64,000 nucleotides of DNA from Chitinophaga sp. S165. Lineage in GTDB: Bacteria; Bacteroidota; Bacteroidia; Chitinophagales; Chitinophagaceae. The stretch lies in contig NZ_QGTG01000001.1 of NCBI RefSeq assembly GCF_003182155.1, positions 1,222,390 through 1,286,389 of the forward strand, written 5' to 3'. The notes under the pieces were generated by a model. The model was given only the letters and a program-made list of their open reading frames with translations. It ran no database searches and was not told the DNA's origin. Of this stretch, positions 34,881-44,674 are shown in pieces. Position numbers and translations under genes: made by a program. Each line of letters begins with the position of its first letter. Position 1 is the stretch's first letter.

Positions 34881-36798
34881 AGCATTCCGCATTTAAGGGT
34901 ATTTCAATGTCAATTACTGTGCCTTTCATCGGAAAGGAATCAATGGAGACTACGCCATCGAATAATTTCAGCCGCTCGTAAATATTCTGAAATCCTATAC
35001 CGTATTTCACTGTTTCCGGGGAAAATCCCCGGCCATCATCTTCAAACAACAACTTCAGCATACCATCCAGTTGGGTGAGCTGTATTTCTACTTTTGAAGC
35101 GTGGCTGTGCTTCAGAGCATTGGTGATCAGTTCCTGAATGATTTTATAGACCTCCACTTTCAGGGAGGTCCGGATCCGGTCAATTTCTTCGTCGGGAAAA
35201 GCATGGAAAGTGATAATAGCGTTACCTGGCACGTTGAATTGTCTGATGTAGCCGGCAATAAGTTCGGCAAAGCCGGTGTGACTGAATTTCTGCGGAACAA
35301 GATCATGAGAAAGGTCACGTACCTGGTGATAAGTGTCGTCCACCTGCCGTATAAGCGCCTCCAGCCTGTTCTCTCCGGTTTGGTTGGAGAGTTGGAGTTT
35401 GATGGCAGCAAGGTTGCCGCCAATGCTATCGTGCAGTTCACCCGCAATCCGTTTTCGCTCCTTTTCCTGACCGCTAACCGAGGCCTTTAGCAATTCGAGT
35501 TCCTTGTCTTTTAGCAGTGCTGCGATCTCCTGCCGGTTCATTTCTTCTAATGTAGTATTCAGTTTACTTTGCGCCTGCAGTTTCTGATAATACATATATA
35601 GCAAACCTATGATAGGAAGCAGGATAATAAGAAACCCTATCAGCAAACTATATTTAACCGTTTTCTGATAGTTTAGTTCGTTTTCCTTGTTCAATATTTC
35701 TTTTTCCTTCCGGGCGGTTTGATATTTTATTTCGAGTTCATTGATCTCCTTTTTATTCTGCATATTCAGTAACTCCCGGGAAATACCCACGTACTGGGTC
35801 ATGAGTGCATAGGCGTTTTTATAGTCCCCCATTTCCGCGTGTACGTTACGCAGGCTGTTCAATACTTTCAGCTGCGCTTTCAGGTCATTCCATTGAAGGG
35901 CGTTAGAGTAAACAAGGGACAACAACATCTTTGCATCATCATACTCCTTCCGGGCAATCAGCAGGTCGCCCATCCTTTGTCCTGCATCACTGTACAGATC
36001 GTAAAACTGTTGTTGTTGCGCATTATTCTTCACATCATTGTAAATAGCATACGCTTCATCCGCCTGCTGATTGAATTCGGCGATGATGCCAAGCGTTAGT
36101 TTTGCCTGCAGTTCTTTTTTCTGATGATGTTGCTGTTGAAAATACGCCAGTGCTTTCTCCGTATACTGTTTCGCCTGCGGCAGGTCTTTCCGTTCCAGAA
36201 AAATAATACCCAGCCGCTCATACACCAAATGTTTCAATTGTTCGTCCGGGCCTGTATTCAGCAGGTCATTGTATGCAGTTACAGCCTTGTCGTGTTCATT
36301 ACGGGCAGCATATACGTTGGCGATGCCTAGTTTATTGTTATTGACGGCGGTTCTGTTGTTAATGGATTCCGCAATCTTTACCCCCTGAAGATAAAACCGT
36401 AGCGCTTCATCATACAGGCCTTCCTCACTGTAAGCATTGGCCAGCGTGAGATAAAGTGAGACCTGGTAAAAAAGTTTATCTGCAGATGGAAGACTACTTT
36501 GATTAAGACTATTAATGAGCTCCTGTGCATAATGGATCACGGAGTCTGTAGTGCCATGGGTGGCATGAAAAGATAACAGCGGCTGTACTGCCTGCATCTT
36601 TGCTTTGACGTCGGTGGCAAGATGAATTTTCTGAATAAGGGAGTCGGGCGTTTTTACGGGAACTTCTCCGTAACCTGTGAAACTGGTCGCACTTTGAGCC
36701 TGGCAGCAGCAGGATACGATCAGCATGCCAACAAAAAAAAGCAGTGTTAACGCGCTGCTTCGTATAGCTTGGGGAGATATGGTAACTTCCGTGATCAA
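34870..36798 (-). CDS. Sensor histidine kinase with TPR sensor region
   Basis: The 642-residue protein has an N-terminal hydrophobic segment, a periplasmic TPR region (about 60-345), one membrane helix (about 383-404) and a coiled coil. The HisKA_3 dimerisation domain has the phosphorylated His at about residue 456 in 'ERKRIAGELHDSIGGNLAAI', and the HATPase domain has N-box ELITN (556-560) and DDGRGF (587-592). This is the NarX/DesK-type kinase class that pairs with NarL-type regulators such as the one overlapping it. TPR-containing kinases of this form are common in Bacteroidota. The signal is unknown. Confidence 0.92.
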   Translation of the reverse strand: MITEVTISPQAIRSSALTLLFFVGMLIVSCCCQAQSATSFTGYGEVPVKTPDSLIQKIHLATDVKAKMQAVQPLLSFHATHGTTDSVIHYAQELINSLNQSSLPSADKLFYQVSLYLTLANAYSEEGLYDEALRFYLQGVKIAESINNRTAVNNNKLGIANVYAARNEHDKAVTAYNDLLNTGPDEQLKHLVYERLGIIFLERKDLPQAKQYTEKALAYFQQQHHQKKELQAKLTLGIIAEFNQQADEAYAIYNDVKNNAQQQQFYDLYSDAGQRMGDLLIARKEYDDAKMLLSLVYSNALQWNDLKAQLKVLNSLRNVHAEMGDYKNAYALMTQYVGISRELLNMQNKKEINELEIKYQTARKEKEILNKENELNYQKTVKYSLLIGFLIILLPIIGLLYMYYQKLQAQSKLNTTLEEMNRQEIAALLKDKELELLKASVSGQEKERKRIAGELHDSIGGNLAAIKLQLSNQTGENRLEALIRQVDDTYHQVRDLSHDLVPQKFSHTGFAELIAGYIRQFNVPGNAIITFHAFPDEEIDRIRTSLKVEVYKIIQELITNALKHSHASKVEIQLTQLDGMLKLLFEDDGRGFSPETVKYGIGFQNIYERLKLFDGVVSIDSFPMKGTVIDIEIPLNAECYEA

Positions 36799-36922
36799 GA
36801 ATTCTTCTTTTGTTTAGAGCATGGAAGATAATAAATAAATATTGGGTGAGTGTATAGCGGCACGCTTGTCTAACGCTTATTGATCCCTCCATTGGTTGCT
36901 GTGCTGGCATTTTTTACAAACA

Positions 36923-36955
36923 AAAAGCCCGGCTTCTATTCGAAGCCGGGCTTTT
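36923..36955 (-). terminator. Rho-independent terminator after tRNA-Lys
   Basis: AAAAGCCCGGCTTC (36923-36936) pairs perfectly with GAAGCCGGGCTTTT (36942-36955). On the minus strand it begins two bases after the 3' end of the tRNA and ends in TTTTTG. Confidence 0.85.
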
Positions 36956-36956
36956 G

Positions 36957-37029
36957 TGATCCCGCTGGGACTCGAACCCAGGACCCATACATTAAAAGTG
37001 TATTGCTCTACCAACTGAGCTACGGAATC
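36957..37029 (-). tRNA. tRNA-Lys (anticodon TTT)
   Basis: Read on the minus strand, 73 bases fold as a standard cloverleaf. The acceptor stem GATTCCG/CGGGATC has one G-T pair, the D-arm contains AGCTCAGTTGGTAGAGC, the anticodon loop CTTTTAA has anticodon TTT, and the T-arm contains GGTTCGAGTCC. The discriminator base is A and CCA is not encoded. It is followed directly by a terminator. Confidence 0.95.
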
Positions 37030-37188
37030 ATTCCCTTTTTTGTGATTGGGATTGCAAAGGTATAAAATATTTTATTCCCTCCAACTTTTTAGCAACTTTT
37101 TTTCAAACAATTTCACAAAAGCCGCTACAGACAAAATAAACCATCATATCTCATTTACCCCTATTTTTGCATTTGAAAAAAAATCATA

Positions 37189-37989
37189 ATGCAAGATAAG
37201 GTCGTAGTCATCACCGGAGGAACATCCGGAATAGGAAAAGCGCTGGCAATAGCTTCCCTCCACGCAGGAGCAAAGGTAGCCGTTTGCGGCAGAAAGTCCG
37301 AAACCCTGCAGGCATTGGAAAAGGAAGTGGCGAGTGACAACCTATATACATATACCGCGGATGTAAGTAAGGAAGATGACTGTAAATACTTTATTGAACA
37401 GGTAATTTCCCGGCTGGGAAAGATCGATATACTCATCAACAACGCCGGGATCTCTATGCGGGCGTTGTTCCGTGACGTAGACCTTAGTGTACTCAGGCAG
37501 CTGATGGATATCAACTTCTGGGGTACTGTTTATTGTACTAAATATGCATTACCATCTATATTGGCGAACAAAGGGACGGTTGTAGGTGTATCTTCTATAG
37601 CAGGTTACAGGGGGTTACCTGCCCGTACCGGATACTCCTCGTCAAAATTCGCTATGCAGGGCTTCCTGGAATCATTACGTACCGAGAATCTGCATACAGG
37701 CATCAACGTAATGTGGGTATGCCCTGGCTTCACTTCTTCTAATATACGTAACACCGCATTAAATGAAGAAGGACGCAGCCAGTCAGAAACTCCACTGGAT
37801 GAAGGAAAATTAATGAGTGCAGAAGCAGTAGCCGATGCGGTCCTGAAAGCGATCAACAAACGGAAACGAACACTGGTACTTACTGGTCAGGGCAAACTGA
37901 CTGTATTACTCAGCAAACTGTTTCCTGGCCTGCTGGACGGAATAGTATATAATCACTTTAAAAAAGAACCGGGTTCACCGCTTAAATAA
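37189..37989 (+). CDS. Short-chain dehydrogenase/reductase (SDR) family oxidoreductase
   Basis: The 266-residue protein is a classical SDR: the NAD(P)-binding TGGTSGIG (residues 9-16), 'NNAGIS', the catalytic Ser in 'VSSIAGY', and Tyr-x-x-x-Lys in 'YSSSKFAMQGF'. The Arg of 'VCGRKSE' after the second strand suggests NADP(H). A TAnnTTTG-like box (TATTTTTG, 37162-37169) lies 20 bases before the start. The substrate cannot be deduced. It is a single-gene unit. Confidence 0.9.
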   Translation: MQDKVVVITGGTSGIGKALAIASLHAGAKVAVCGRKSETLQALEKEVASDNLYTYTADVSKEDDCKYFIEQVISRLGKIDILINNAGISMRALFRDVDLSVLRQLMDINFWGTVYCTKYALPSILANKGTVVGVSSIAGYRGLPARTGYSSSKFAMQGFLESLRTENLHTGINVMWVCPGFTSSNIRNTALNEEGRSQSETPLDEGKLMSAEAVADAVLKAINKRKRTLVLTGQGKLTVLLSKLFPGLLDGIVYNHFKKEPGSPLK

Positions 37990-37995
37990 TTAACT

Positions 37996-38050
37996 TTAAG
38001 CCGTTCGGCGCCAGTAGCTGATTACAAGGCAATTAGCACGAACGGCTTAA
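37996..38050 (+). terminator. Long-stem structured terminator
   Basis: TTAAGCCGTTCG (37996-38007) and CGAACGGCTTAA (38039-38050) are a perfect 12-base inverted repeat. They enclose 31 bases that hold a smaller stem (GCTGATT/AATTAGC, one G-T pair). A very T-rich stretch follows. It ends the SDR transcript; the nested stem is unusual for a simple terminator. Confidence 0.65.
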
Positions 38051-38256
38051 CTTTAATCTTTTACTTTTTATTCTATTTTTTTTTGCTTATAAGCGCCCCA
38101 AACCCCCGACCCCGGCCCTTTTATAGTTATTCACATCTGAACAAGTAATTGGCTGTTTAGTCACAGCTACATGCAGATTTTATATTTCTTTGCATTACAA
38201 AACAACGCCAATGCCCCAATGGCATTCTTTTTGGGTAATTGGTATTCATTCATAAC

Positions 38257-39078
38257 ATGTCCATAATAACATTAACATCAGACATAGGGTTACAGGACTA
38301 CCTGGTAGGCGCCATCAAAGGGCAGCTGTGGCAACACTGTCCCGGTGCTCCTGTTATGGACATTACACACCAGATATCTCCGTTTAACCTGCCACAGGCT
38401 ACTTACATATGTAAGAGCTCCTTTGCTTATTATCCGCCACGTACATTCCATATTGTACTGATTAATCTGTTCGACCGTAAAGCAGATCACGTACTGCTGG
38501 CCGAACACAACGGACAATATATAGCCTGTGCTGATAATGGACTGATTACAATGATTGCTGGTGGTACTCCTGCCAAAGTCATTAAACTGCCTTTACATAA
38601 AGGACAGGCAAGGGATACATTCTCTATCCTTCAACGCTTCGCAGAAGCTTACAGAGAATTACAGAATGGTAAATCATTAGCTGAACTAGGTGAACCAGCC
38701 ACCGGATACATCATCAAGAACAATCTGCAACCGATGACCGGTCAGGATTATATCGATGGTCAGATCATTCATATCGATAACTTTGAGAACGTAGTAGTAA
38801 ATATCACCCGCCAGCAATTTGACGAACACCGCCAGAACAGGCCGTTCTCCATCTACTTCCGCCGTGACGAGGTGATTACACAACTTTGTGAAACCTACGC
38901 CGATGTACCGGAAGGGCATAAACTGGCACTGTTCAACGCCGCCGGCTATCTCGAAATAGCTATCAACAAGGGAAATGCTGCCGGTCTCTTTGGTTTACAA
39001 GGCTTTACCCGCGATCAGCTGACTTCAGGCTTCCAGAAATTGTCATTCTACCAAACCGTACGTATCATCTTCGGCTAA
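38257..39078 (+). CDS. SAM hydroxide adenosyltransferase family protein (DUF62)
   Basis: I start at the ATG at 38257 (MSIITLTSDIG), the usual start of the family; the frame is open a little further upstream. The 273-residue protein shows 'TLTSDIGLQDYLVGAIKG', the conserved 'VMDITHQI', 'YYPPRTFHIVLI', 'ADNGLIT' and, in the C-terminal domain, 'GQIIHIDNFENVVVNI'. The family includes enzymes that hydrolyse S-adenosylmethionine to adenosine and methionine, and the related fluorinase/chlorinase. The ordinary hydroxide-adding activity is the likely one here, since no halogenation genes are near. Confidence 0.9.
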   Translation: MSIITLTSDIGLQDYLVGAIKGQLWQHCPGAPVMDITHQISPFNLPQATYICKSSFAYYPPRTFHIVLINLFDRKADHVLLAEHNGQYIACADNGLITMIAGGTPAKVIKLPLHKGQARDTFSILQRFAEAYRELQNGKSLAELGEPATGYIIKNNLQPMTGQDYIDGQIIHIDNFENVVVNITRQQFDEHRQNRPFSIYFRRDEVITQLCETYADVPEGHKLALFNAAGYLEIAINKGNAAGLFGLQGFTRDQLTSGFQKLSFYQTVRIIFG

Positions 39079-39266
39079 AATCAGCCGAAGCCCCCCTCCC
39101 ATTGCCTTATCACCCTTATCCACTGTTAATCAATTACTATCCTCATCCTCCTTTTTCCCGGCCCATCTGGAAAAAAAATTACTTATTAAAGAAAAAGTTA
39201 AAACTGTTATCGCTAATTATCATAATTTGCTTCTTTTTCTATTTTTGTCGGACCTAAAACATCCTT

Positions 39267-42200
39267 ATGAATTTTAAAAGGACCAACAACATTGTAGGTT
39301 GGGTTATCTGTATCATTGCCTGCACGGTCTACATTATGACTATGGAGGCCACCGGCAGCCTGTGGGACTGCGGCGAATTCATTTCCAGTGCCTACAAGGT
39401 ACAGGTTCCGCATCCTCCTGGAGCTCCTTTATTTGTGCTGTTAGGTAGATTATTCACTATTCCGCTGGACCCATCACATGCAGCGTTAGGTGTAAACTTA
39501 ATGTCCGCCCTTGCAAGTGGTTTCACTATCCTGTTCCTCTTCTGGACCATTACACACTTCGCCCGCCGTGTCATCGTTAAGAACGGTACACCCATCACCC
39601 GTGAACAAATGATCGCTATCATGGGCGCCGGCGCTGTTGGAGCACTGGCCTACACATTCTCTGACTCTTTCTGGTTCTCTGCTGTTGAAGGTGAGGTATA
39701 CGCAATGTCCTCTCTCTTCACCGCACTCGTTTTCTGGGCTATCCTGAAATGGGAACATGAATCAGACGAAGCATATGCCGACCGCTGGATCGTATTCATC
39801 GCCTTCATGATGGGTCTCTCTATCGGTGTCCACCTTTTGAACCTCCTGACCATCCCGGCTATCGTAATGGTTTACTACTTTAAACGTTACAAAGTAACCC
39901 CTATGGGTACTTTCTGGGCGTTTATCGTTGGTTGCGGTCTGACAGGTATGGTACAGAAGTTCGTTATCCAGGATACTATCAAGGCTTCCGGTCTGATGGA
40001 CGTTTTCTTCGTAAACTCCCTCGGCCTGCCTTTCTATACCGGTTTCGCATTCTACTTCATAGCACTGGCTGCCATCCTGATCTATGGATTGAAAAATCCT
40101 AAATTCGGACTGTATGCACCGCTGATCCTGGTTGCTTCCGTTATTGTTATTCCGGCATTTACCGACGCTAATGGTACCGGTATGAGGATTTTGAAGCTGA
40201 TCGTTGCAGCTGCGATTATATTCATCCCTTACTTTATCAAACAGTTCGGCGCAAACGTAACATCCAGCAACTTCCTGCATTTTACGAAAGTGACCATCTA
40301 TTCTATACTCTTCCTGTTATTAGGTTACTCCACCTACATCACTACAATGGTACGCTCTACCGCTAACCCATCCGTAGATATGTATAATGTGGACAACCCG
40401 ATCTCCCTCGTAGGTTACCTGGGCCGTGAACAGTATGGCGACTTCCCGCTGATCTACGGACAGGTATTCACTGCCCGCCCTACTAACTATGAAGATGCAG
40501 GTAACATCTACGCCCGTGGCAAAGACAAATACCTCATCGCCGGTAAAAAACAAGTACCTGTTTACGCGGCGGAAGATAAAATGCTGTTCCCTCGTGTATG
40601 GGACGCAAGCAATGACCAGGGTCACGCAGATTACTACCGTGATTATCTCGGCCTTGCAGACGGACAAAAGCCTTCCTTCGGAGATAACGTACGCTTCTTC
40701 TTACAGTACCAGGTAGGTTTCATGTACCTGCGTTACTTCATGTGGAACTTCTCCGGTAAACAAAACGATACCCAGGGTTACGGGAACGTACGTGACGGTA
40801 ACTTCATTACAGGTATCTCCTTCCTTGATAACTGGATGTATGGCGATCAGTCAACAATGCCAGACAGCCTGAAAAATAACAAAGGACATAACAAACTGTT
40901 CTTATTGCCTTTCCTGCTGGGTTTTGTAGGATTTGTATTCCATTACAATAACCACCGCAGAGACAGTCTCGTTGCTGGTCTGTTATTCTTCTTCACCGGC
41001 TTCGCTATCGTTCTGTACCTCAACCAGGCAGGTAACCAGCCACGTGAACGTGACTATGCATATGTAGGATCTTTCTATGCTTACGCAATATGGATCGGTT
41101 TAGGCGTACTGGGCATCTACCAGTTCCTGAAAACCAAAACCAAATCTGCTATCGCTGCACCACTGGCAACCATCGTGTGCCTGCTGGCGGTTCCCGTACT
41201 GATGGGCTTCCAGGAATGGGATGACCACGACCGTTCTACCAAAACCATCGCCCGCGACGTAGCTTCTGACTATCTGCAGTCCTGCGCTCCTAACGCGATC
41301 CTCTTCACCGTAGGTGATAACGATACTTATCCGCTGTGGTATGCACAGGAAGTAGAAGGTGTACGTCCCGATATCCGCGTGATCAACCTGAGCCTCCTGG
41401 GCGTAGACTGGTATATTGACCAGCAACGCCATATGGTGAACCAAAGCCCTGCAGTTCCAATGACCTGGTCGGCCGACAAATACCAGGGTGAGAACCGCAA
41501 TTACATCCAATATTATGACGGCGGTAACTTCCCGCAGGATAAATTCTACAATCTGAAAGAAGTAATGGGCTTTATGGGATCAGATGATCCTCGTGCTAAA
41601 CTGTCTACTACAGATGGTTCACAGATCAACTACCTCCCTGCTAAAAAGCTCTTTATACCAGTAGATGTTGCTCAAGTGATCAAAAATGGTGTTGTTGATA
41701 TCCATGACAGCGCCAGGGTTATGCCGCAACTGCCTTTCCAGATCAACAAGACTTACCTGCTGAAGAACGACCTCGCTGTATATGATATCATTGCAGCCAA
41801 CGACTGGAAACGTCCGATCTACTTCACCAGCCCAACCGATCTCGGTCTGAATGACTACCTCCGTATGGATGGTCTGACTTACCGCCTCGTGCCGCTGAGA
41901 AAAGAAGAAAGCAATGATCCTATGGGTGCTGAGAAGAATGTGAACGTTCCTGTAATGTACCAGAACCTGATGACGAAATTCGCATTCGGTGGTGCAAACA
42001 TTGAAGGTACTTACTTCGATGAGCCTAACCGTAAACTGTTGCAGTACATCAGGAATTCTTACACCAGACTGGGTACCGCCCTTGCACTGAATGGCGACAA
42101 AGATTCTGCCCTCGCAGTGCTCAACAAGGCCGATAAAAACCTGTTGGAAAACACCTTCCCATATGCGATGACAACTCCGGGACAGATGCATAACTACAGC

Positions 42201-42497
42201 TCTATGCAGACTGTATATGCTTACTACCTGGCTGGTGATATGAAGAAAGGTGACGAGATCGCCCAGAAGATCATCAAGGATTGTACTCAACAATTACAGT
42301 ACTACCGTGGTCTGCCAACTTCCAAATTAGGTAGCTTACAACGTGATGCCCAGATGGCCGAACAATTCATTACGCTGTTACAACGTATGAAAGAGGATTT
42401 CACCCATCCGCAAGGCAATCAGCCAGGCCTGGAACAAAATCAACCTATACAGGTTGATACCCAGGGACCAGCTACTGATGCACCGCAAGGCAACTAA
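39267..42497 (+). CDS. DUF2723 family membrane protein (putative protein O-mannosyltransferase-like)
   Basis: The 1076-residue protein begins with the DUF2723 pattern: a first membrane helix, then 'TGSLWDCGEFISSAYKVQVPHPPGAPLF', here at about residues 29-56. Many membrane helices run to about 650, and a soluble C-terminal part follows, with 'FTVGDNDTYPLWYAQEVEGVRPD' near 680. The Asp/Glu-rich first loop is the hallmark of GT-C glycosyltransferases, and the family is related to eukaryotic TMEM260. In Bacteroidota it is a conserved core protein and may glycosylate exported proteins. A TATTTTTG box at 39240-39247 suggests a short leader. Confidence 0.88.
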   Translation: MNFKRTNNIVGWVICIIACTVYIMTMEATGSLWDCGEFISSAYKVQVPHPPGAPLFVLLGRLFTIPLDPSHAALGVNLMSALASGFTILFLFWTITHFARRVIVKNGTPITREQMIAIMGAGAVGALAYTFSDSFWFSAVEGEVYAMSSLFTALVFWAILKWEHESDEAYADRWIVFIAFMMGLSIGVHLLNLLTIPAIVMVYYFKRYKVTPMGTFWAFIVGCGLTGMVQKFVIQDTIKASGLMDVFFVNSLGLPFYTGFAFYFIALAAILIYGLKNPKFGLYAPLILVASVIVIPAFTDANGTGMRILKLIVAAAIIFIPYFIKQFGANVTSSNFLHFTKVTIYSILFLLLGYSTYITTMVRSTANPSVDMYNVDNPISLVGYLGREQYGDFPLIYGQVFTARPTNYEDAGNIYARGKDKYLIAGKKQVPVYAAEDKMLFPRVWDASNDQGHADYYRDYLGLADGQKPSFGDNVRFFLQYQVGFMYLRYFMWNFSGKQNDTQGYGNVRDGNFITGISFLDNWMYGDQSTMPDSLKNNKGHNKLFLLPFLLGFVGFVFHYNNHRRDSLVAGLLFFFTGFAIVLYLNQAGNQPRERDYAYVGSFYAYAIWIGLGVLGIYQFLKTKTKSAIAAPLATIVCLLAVPVLMGFQEWDDHDRSTKTIARDVASDYLQSCAPNAILFTVGDNDTYPLWYAQEVEGVRPDIRVINLSLLGVDWYIDQQRHMVNQSPAVPMTWSADKYQGENRNYIQYYDGGNFPQDKFYNLKEVMGFMGSDDPRAKLSTTDGSQINYLPAKKLFIPVDVAQVIKNGVVDIHDSARVMPQLPFQINKTYLLKNDLAVYDIIAANDWKRPIYFTSPTDLGLNDYLRMDGLTYRLVPLRKEESNDPMGAEKNVNVPVMYQNLMTKFAFGGANIEGTYFDEPNRKLLQYIRNSYTRLGTALALNGDKDSALAVLNKADKNLLENTFPYAMTTPGQMHNYSSMQTVYAYYLAGDMKKGDEIAQKIIKDCTQQLQYYRGLPTSKLGSLQRDAQMAEQFITLLQRMKEDFTHPQGNQPGLEQNQPIQVDTQGPATDAPQGN

Positions 42498-42510
42498 TCA
42501 TCAACTTATA

Positions 42511-42553
42511 AAAAGGAGGGGCTCGTCATTGTGACAAGCCCCTCCTTTTTTTT
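42511..42553 (+). terminator. Rho-independent terminator
   Basis: GGAGGGGCTCGTC pairs with GACAAGCCCCTCC, with one mismatch, around a short ATTGT loop. The hairpin is flanked by an A-run and a T-run of eight, so it may work in both directions between convergent genes. Confidence 0.85.
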
Positions 42554-42580
42554 ACCATTGTCTTAATGCGATGTCTGTAC

Positions 42581-43336
42581 CTACCCCTTCGCCCTCTCGG
42601 ACACCAGCCTGCAATGATCGCATTTCAGATCAAATTTCTCCAGTAACTTATTTTCCAGCTGCCATTCTCCTCCACAAGAAGGGCACCTATGTTCGTTCTT
42701 TTTACTATCATAGTTAAACAAATAATAGTAACTGGGCTTGCCCGTCAGCTCCTCCAGTTTGGTACATATACTCCTACCTTGCTTCGTCAATGGGCTCTTT
42801 ATGTCCGATAAATAATTGTGAAATCGTTTTTCTCCCATAGAACCTCTGAACCAAAGTCCGTCGATCTCTTCGTAACTCCTTGACCAGGAATTAATATCAT
42901 CATAACTCCTGTAGCGCGTGTTCGTATATGGAAAATTATACAACGGGATCTGATCAAAGTTATCGCCCGACCTGATGGGAGACGCGCCTCCCCAGTACAA
43001 TATCAGTGAACTTGATGAATCAATTTCGGCTGTTGAAACAGATACCAGGTGCTCCCCCACATACTTATAGGAGATAGTGACATTATACCGTTCCATGAGA
43101 ATGGATGTCCACTGATTAACATAATCGCTGTTATAACGCTCGTCCAGCGAGTCTTTTTTGAGACATTGTACATGAAGCCATACACTGTCTTCCTGGAAGA
43201 GGAACACATCGTTTATCGATACCAGCTGACCATTGGAACGTAGAGATCTGATGAAAAAATCGGCGTCATGCAGGAAAGATTCCATTTCTGACTTAGGCCA
43301 ATCCGCCTTTTGAAACAGGATTTGATAGATGAACAT
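42581..43336 (-). CDS. DUF2310 zinc-ribbon protein
   Basis: The 251-residue protein ends in a zinc ribbon: 'CPSCGGEW' and, about 20 residues later, 'CDHCRLVS' (four Cys ligands). The rest is an alpha/beta part with 'GKPSYYYLFNYDSKK' just before the ribbon. This order is what I know from DUF2310, described as zinc-ribbon-containing and possibly nucleic-acid-binding. It has no signal peptide. It lies alone between terminators. The family call is moderately sure; the function is unknown. Confidence 0.7.
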   Translation of the reverse strand: MFIYQILFQKADWPKSEMESFLHDADFFIRSLRSNGQLVSINDVFLFQEDSVWLHVQCLKKDSLDERYNSDYVNQWTSILMERYNVTISYKYVGEHLVSVSTAEIDSSSSLILYWGGASPIRSGDNFDQIPLYNFPYTNTRYRSYDDINSWSRSYEEIDGLWFRGSMGEKRFHNYLSDIKSPLTKQGRSICTKLEELTGKPSYYYLFNYDSKKNEHRCPSCGGEWQLENKLLEKFDLKCDHCRLVSERAKG

Positions 43337-43462
43337 AGGGATAGAATTATAGGATGATAGTCAATAGAATGGGTAACTGCAAACAGGGATATATTAAATA
43401 TAATGAAATATTGCAATTATAACAAACCACTACCCCAAACAATGCTACTGATCTTCCGGAAT

Positions 43463-43490
43463 AAAAAAAGCCCCCGCTTTCGCGGGAGCT
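43463..43490 (-). terminator. Rho-independent terminator
   Basis: On the minus strand AGCTCCCGCG/CGGGGGCT forms a GC-rich hairpin (43469-43490, GAAA-like loop) followed by TTTTTTTATT. It ends the isomerase transcript. Confidence 0.8.
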
Positions 43491-43513
43491 TCTATCAAAC
43501 ATTACGATGCCTA

Positions 43514-44365
43514 TTATAATTTGCCAACTTCCTGCCACCAGAACTTCACACACTCTTTCACGTCAGGAACACTGTTATCCCAGTTGTATTCATATTCAAC
43601 GGAGAACATGCCTTTGAATTTCTGTGCCTTCAATTCAGCCAGTACTGCAGGCATGTTACAAACGCCATTGCCCCAGATCACATCATGTGCATCATGAGAT
43701 TTTTCGTTCAAGTCTTTGAAATGCAGGTGCAGTACGTGCCCTTTTAACTTTTTGATACAGTCTACAGGCTCCATTCCGGAACGGGCCCAGTGACCGATAT
43801 CCGCACAAGCACCAAACAGCTTACTACGGCCATTTACAGCTGCCAGTACGCTATCCGGATGCCAGTAATAGCTTGGTTTCGGATGGTCGTGAATAGCTAC
43901 CTTGATCTGGTATTTATCACACAGGCGGGATATTGCGTCCCAATGCTCGCGTTTAGGCTCAGCAGTGATCACCTGGATACCCATTGCCTTTGCAAATTCG
44001 AATACTTCATTCCACTCCTGCTCACTACCCGGAGATACCACTCCGTAAGCAACCAGTTTCTTCTTTTTTGATTTCAGCAGCGCTTTTACCTGTGCCTGTT
44101 TGGCTGCATCCATTCTCCAGTCGAATTTACCTTCGATGCCGTTGCCGATGGTTTGGCCATTATAGCATTCTACGTACTGTACACCTACGCTATCCATTTT
44201 ATCCAGCGTCTGGGCCAGGGTAAAACGGTTAAAGGTATATGCCTGTGTTCCTAATTTCCAGCCCAGTTTGTCTGCCTTTCCTTGCGCAAAACTCAACGTG
44301 GATGTCATCGTCGCACCAGCCAGGATTCCAGCCAGTAACAGTACGCTGCTCAATTTTTTAATCAT
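43514..44365 (-). CDS. Exported sugar phosphate isomerase/epimerase (xylose-isomerase-like TIM barrel)
   Basis: I start at the Met at 44365 (MIKKLSSVLLLAG); another Met lies two codons earlier. The signal peptide ends LSFAQ. The mature protein is a TIM barrel of the AP endonuclease 2 / IolE-like group. Typical motifs are 'GTQAYTFN', 'VQYVECYNG', 'IKVAIHDHPKP' with a metal-binding His, 'GACADIGHWARSG' with Asp and His, 'HLHFKDLN', and 'GMFSVEYEYNW' with Glu. Exported members occur with Gfo/Idh/MocA oxidoreductases and may act together in sugar breakdown; such a gene lies 3 kb away at 47472. Confidence 0.88.
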   Translation of the reverse strand: MIKKLSSVLLLAGILAGATMTSTLSFAQGKADKLGWKLGTQAYTFNRFTLAQTLDKMDSVGVQYVECYNGQTIGNGIEGKFDWRMDAAKQAQVKALLKSKKKKLVAYGVVSPGSEQEWNEVFEFAKAMGIQVITAEPKREHWDAISRLCDKYQIKVAIHDHPKPSYYWHPDSVLAAVNGRSKLFGACADIGHWARSGMEPVDCIKKLKGHVLHLHFKDLNEKSHDAHDVIWGNGVCNMPAVLAELKAQKFKGMFSVEYEYNWDNSVPDVKECVKFWWQEVGKL

Positions 44366-44371
44366 CTGCAA

Positions 44372-44674
44372 TAGTTTTAATTTGATAATCAGTAAAGACC
44401 TTCGCGAAAAATAACAGCTTTCCCTGAAGAAAGCAAGCTATGCATGGTTAACCGGCGAAGATCCGTTGGTAAAGGGGATATTTTCCCGAATAAATAGCCC
44501 TCGCAGAACAAACTTACAATGTTAAAAATTCAATAAACAGTAAACATATTATAATCCGCCACATGCATAATAACCTATAAATTATCGAAACTTTTCGTTA
44601 CATTCCGTTTAGATTGCCGTCTGTGGACTATGTACACACATCATCCAACTAAATTCGCTAATTTTAGAATTATT
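44372..44674. other. Divergent intergenic region
   Basis: About 300 bases separate the isomerase and the VWA gene. A perfect minus-strand TAAGTTTG box at 44509-44516 may be the -7 of the isomerase promoter, but no TTTG sits at the right distance. No coding frame or hairpin was found. Confidence 0.35.

Noticed and set aside
36880..37065. A small open frame across the tRNA-Lys
   Set aside because: It covers the tRNA and its terminator and has no coding character.
39069..39090. CTTCGGCT/AGCCGAAG hairpin at the end of the SAM hydroxide adenosyltransferase gene
   Set aside because: The stem overlaps the stop codon but is followed by a C-run, not a T-run, so I do not call it a terminator.
41619..42293. 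A 224-codon open frame on the minus strand
   Set aside because: It is antisense to the DUF2723 gene and has no recognisable domain or ribosome site.
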